A model generated the notes under the pieces. It was not told where the DNA came from, made no database searches, and was given only the letters and a program-made list of their open reading frames with translations. The translations under genes were made by a program, and so were the position numbers. Positions 63,518 to 64,000 of a stretch of DNA of 64,000 nucleotides are shown here, piece by piece. How positions within the stretch are numbered: the stretch's first letter is position 1; each line of letters starts with the position of its first letter. The DNA comes from Halichondria panicea (Eukaryota > Porifera > Demospongiae > Suberitida > Halichondriidae): the NCBI RefSeq assembly GCF_963675165.1, contig NC_087392.1, positions 2,309,001-2,373,000 of the forward strand, written 5' to 3'.

Positions 63518-64000
63518 TTAATCCACTTCTTCAATTGTTGGTCCACCACTGCTGTTGTCACCACTGTCTGCAGGGCCACCTGGTCCACCAAATCCTCCTG
63601 GCATTCCACCGGGCATGCCACCAGGCATACCACCTTCAGGCATACCACCAGCTTGGTACAACTTGGTGATGATGGGAGAACACACTTGCTCAAGCTCTTT
63701 TTGTTGATGTTCAAATTCTTCTTTTTCAGCAGTCTGGTTCTTGTCCAGCCATTCAATGACCTCTTTACACTTCTTTGTAATGGTCTCGCGTTCTTCTTCG
63801 GTTATCTTGTCCTTGATTTTTTCTTCATCCATTGTGCTCTTCATGGAGAATGCGTAACTTTCAAGCCCGTTCTTGGCACCAACACGATCACGTTGTTTGT
63901 CGTCCTCAGCCTTGTAATCTTCAGCTTCTTTAACCATGCGTTCAATATCTTCAGCAGAAAGCCTTCCTTTGTCATTTGTAATGGTGATTTTGTTTTCACG
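63518..64000 (-). CDS. HSPA8: cytosolic HSP70 (HSC70/HSPA8-type), C-terminal part
   Basis: Only the last 160 residues are in the window; the gene continues off the right edge. The frame starts [20 protein letters not shown], the end of the substrate-binding beta domain. The helical lid follows ([40 protein letters not shown]). Then come Gly/Met/Pro repeats ([10 protein letters not shown]) and the C-terminal EEVD that binds TPR co-chaperones. EEVD marks a cytosolic rather than ER or mitochondrial HSP70. No intron is seen in this part. It folds and disaggregates proteins with J-proteins. Inducible versus constitutive form cannot be told from this end. Confidence 0.95.
   Translation of the reverse strand, partial: RENKITITNDKGRLSAEDIERMVKEAEDYKAEDDKQRDRVGAKNGLESYAFSMKSTMDEEKIKDKITEEERETITKKCKEVIEWLDKNQTAEKEEFEHQQKELEQVCSPIITKLYQAGGMPEGGMPGGMPGGMPGGFGGPGGPADSGDNSSGGPTIEEVD

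Noticed and set aside
63463-63756. 97-codon frame overlapping HSP70
   Set aside because: Different frame of the HSP70 C-terminus, caused by its GGMP repeats.

Overview
The window is nuclear DNA from a gene-dense animal genome. Every recognisable gene is a metazoan or eukaryotic housekeeping gene split by many short GT-AG introns, mostly 50-500 bp. Intergenic gaps are a few hundred bases, and the non-coding DNA is rich in AATTAT and palindromic ACATGTACATGT-type motifs. The ABCH-type half transporter, the tandem full-length ABCB genes and the compact layout suggest a non-bilaterian such as a demosponge. That assignment is an inference, not proven by the sequence. All exon coordinates were worked out by hand from splice signals and family similarity. 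For every complete multi-exon gene the exon lengths add up to a whole number of codons.

Layout from left to right: 3' part of an ABCH/ABCG-like half transporter (-, runs off the left edge); a repeat-rich gap; a small unrecognised two-exon gene (-); two complete ABCB/P-glycoprotein full transporters in tandem (+, 5673-11442 and 11736-19879). Then comes a rearranged block. A 4.6 kb segment holding the 3' part of the second ABCB gene plus the last exons of VPS37A occurs twice (16078-20713 and 28175-32806). Between the copies lies a 7.5 kb fragment of a tensin-like gene (-) that has lost both ends. Complete VPS37A (-) follows, using the second copy for its last four exons. Then CWH43/PGAP2IP-like (+), PLK4 (-), DNAJA3 (+), UFM1 (-), a VOPP1/WBP1-like membrane adaptor (+), a Trm9-type tRNA methyltransferase (-), ETFDH (+), a CSPP1-like protein (-), a Kelch-like BTB protein (+), a 5'-truncated non-LTR retrotransposon (-) and the 3' end of a cytosolic HSP70 (-, runs off the right edge).

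The genes do not form one pathway. They are a cross-section of cell biology: transport (ABC), ESCRT-I sorting (VPS37A), GPI-anchor lipid remodelling (CWH43), centriole duplication and spindle poles (PLK4, CSPP1-like), mitochondrial chaperoning and electron transfer (DNAJA3, ETFDH), ufmylation (UFM1), tRNA wobble modification (Trm9-like), ubiquitin adaptors (VOPP1-like, Kelch) and cytosolic chaperoning (HSP70). A recurrent feature is head-to-head pairing with gaps of about 200-300 bp (VPS37A/CWH43, PLK4/DNAJA3, UFM1/VOPP1-like, Trm9-like/ETFDH and, before a transposon landed there, CSPP1-like/Kelch).

The most unusual items are: the duplicated segment flanking the tensin fragment (real rearrangement or assembly chimera); a 776-bp inverted-repeat element ending at the start codon of the Kelch gene; short inverted-repeat elements with 9-bp target duplications; a nested repeat insertion in ETFDH; a single-exon ORF with one in-frame stop inside a tensin intron; a GC-AG intron in the second ABCB gene; and a start codon split by an intron in UFM1.
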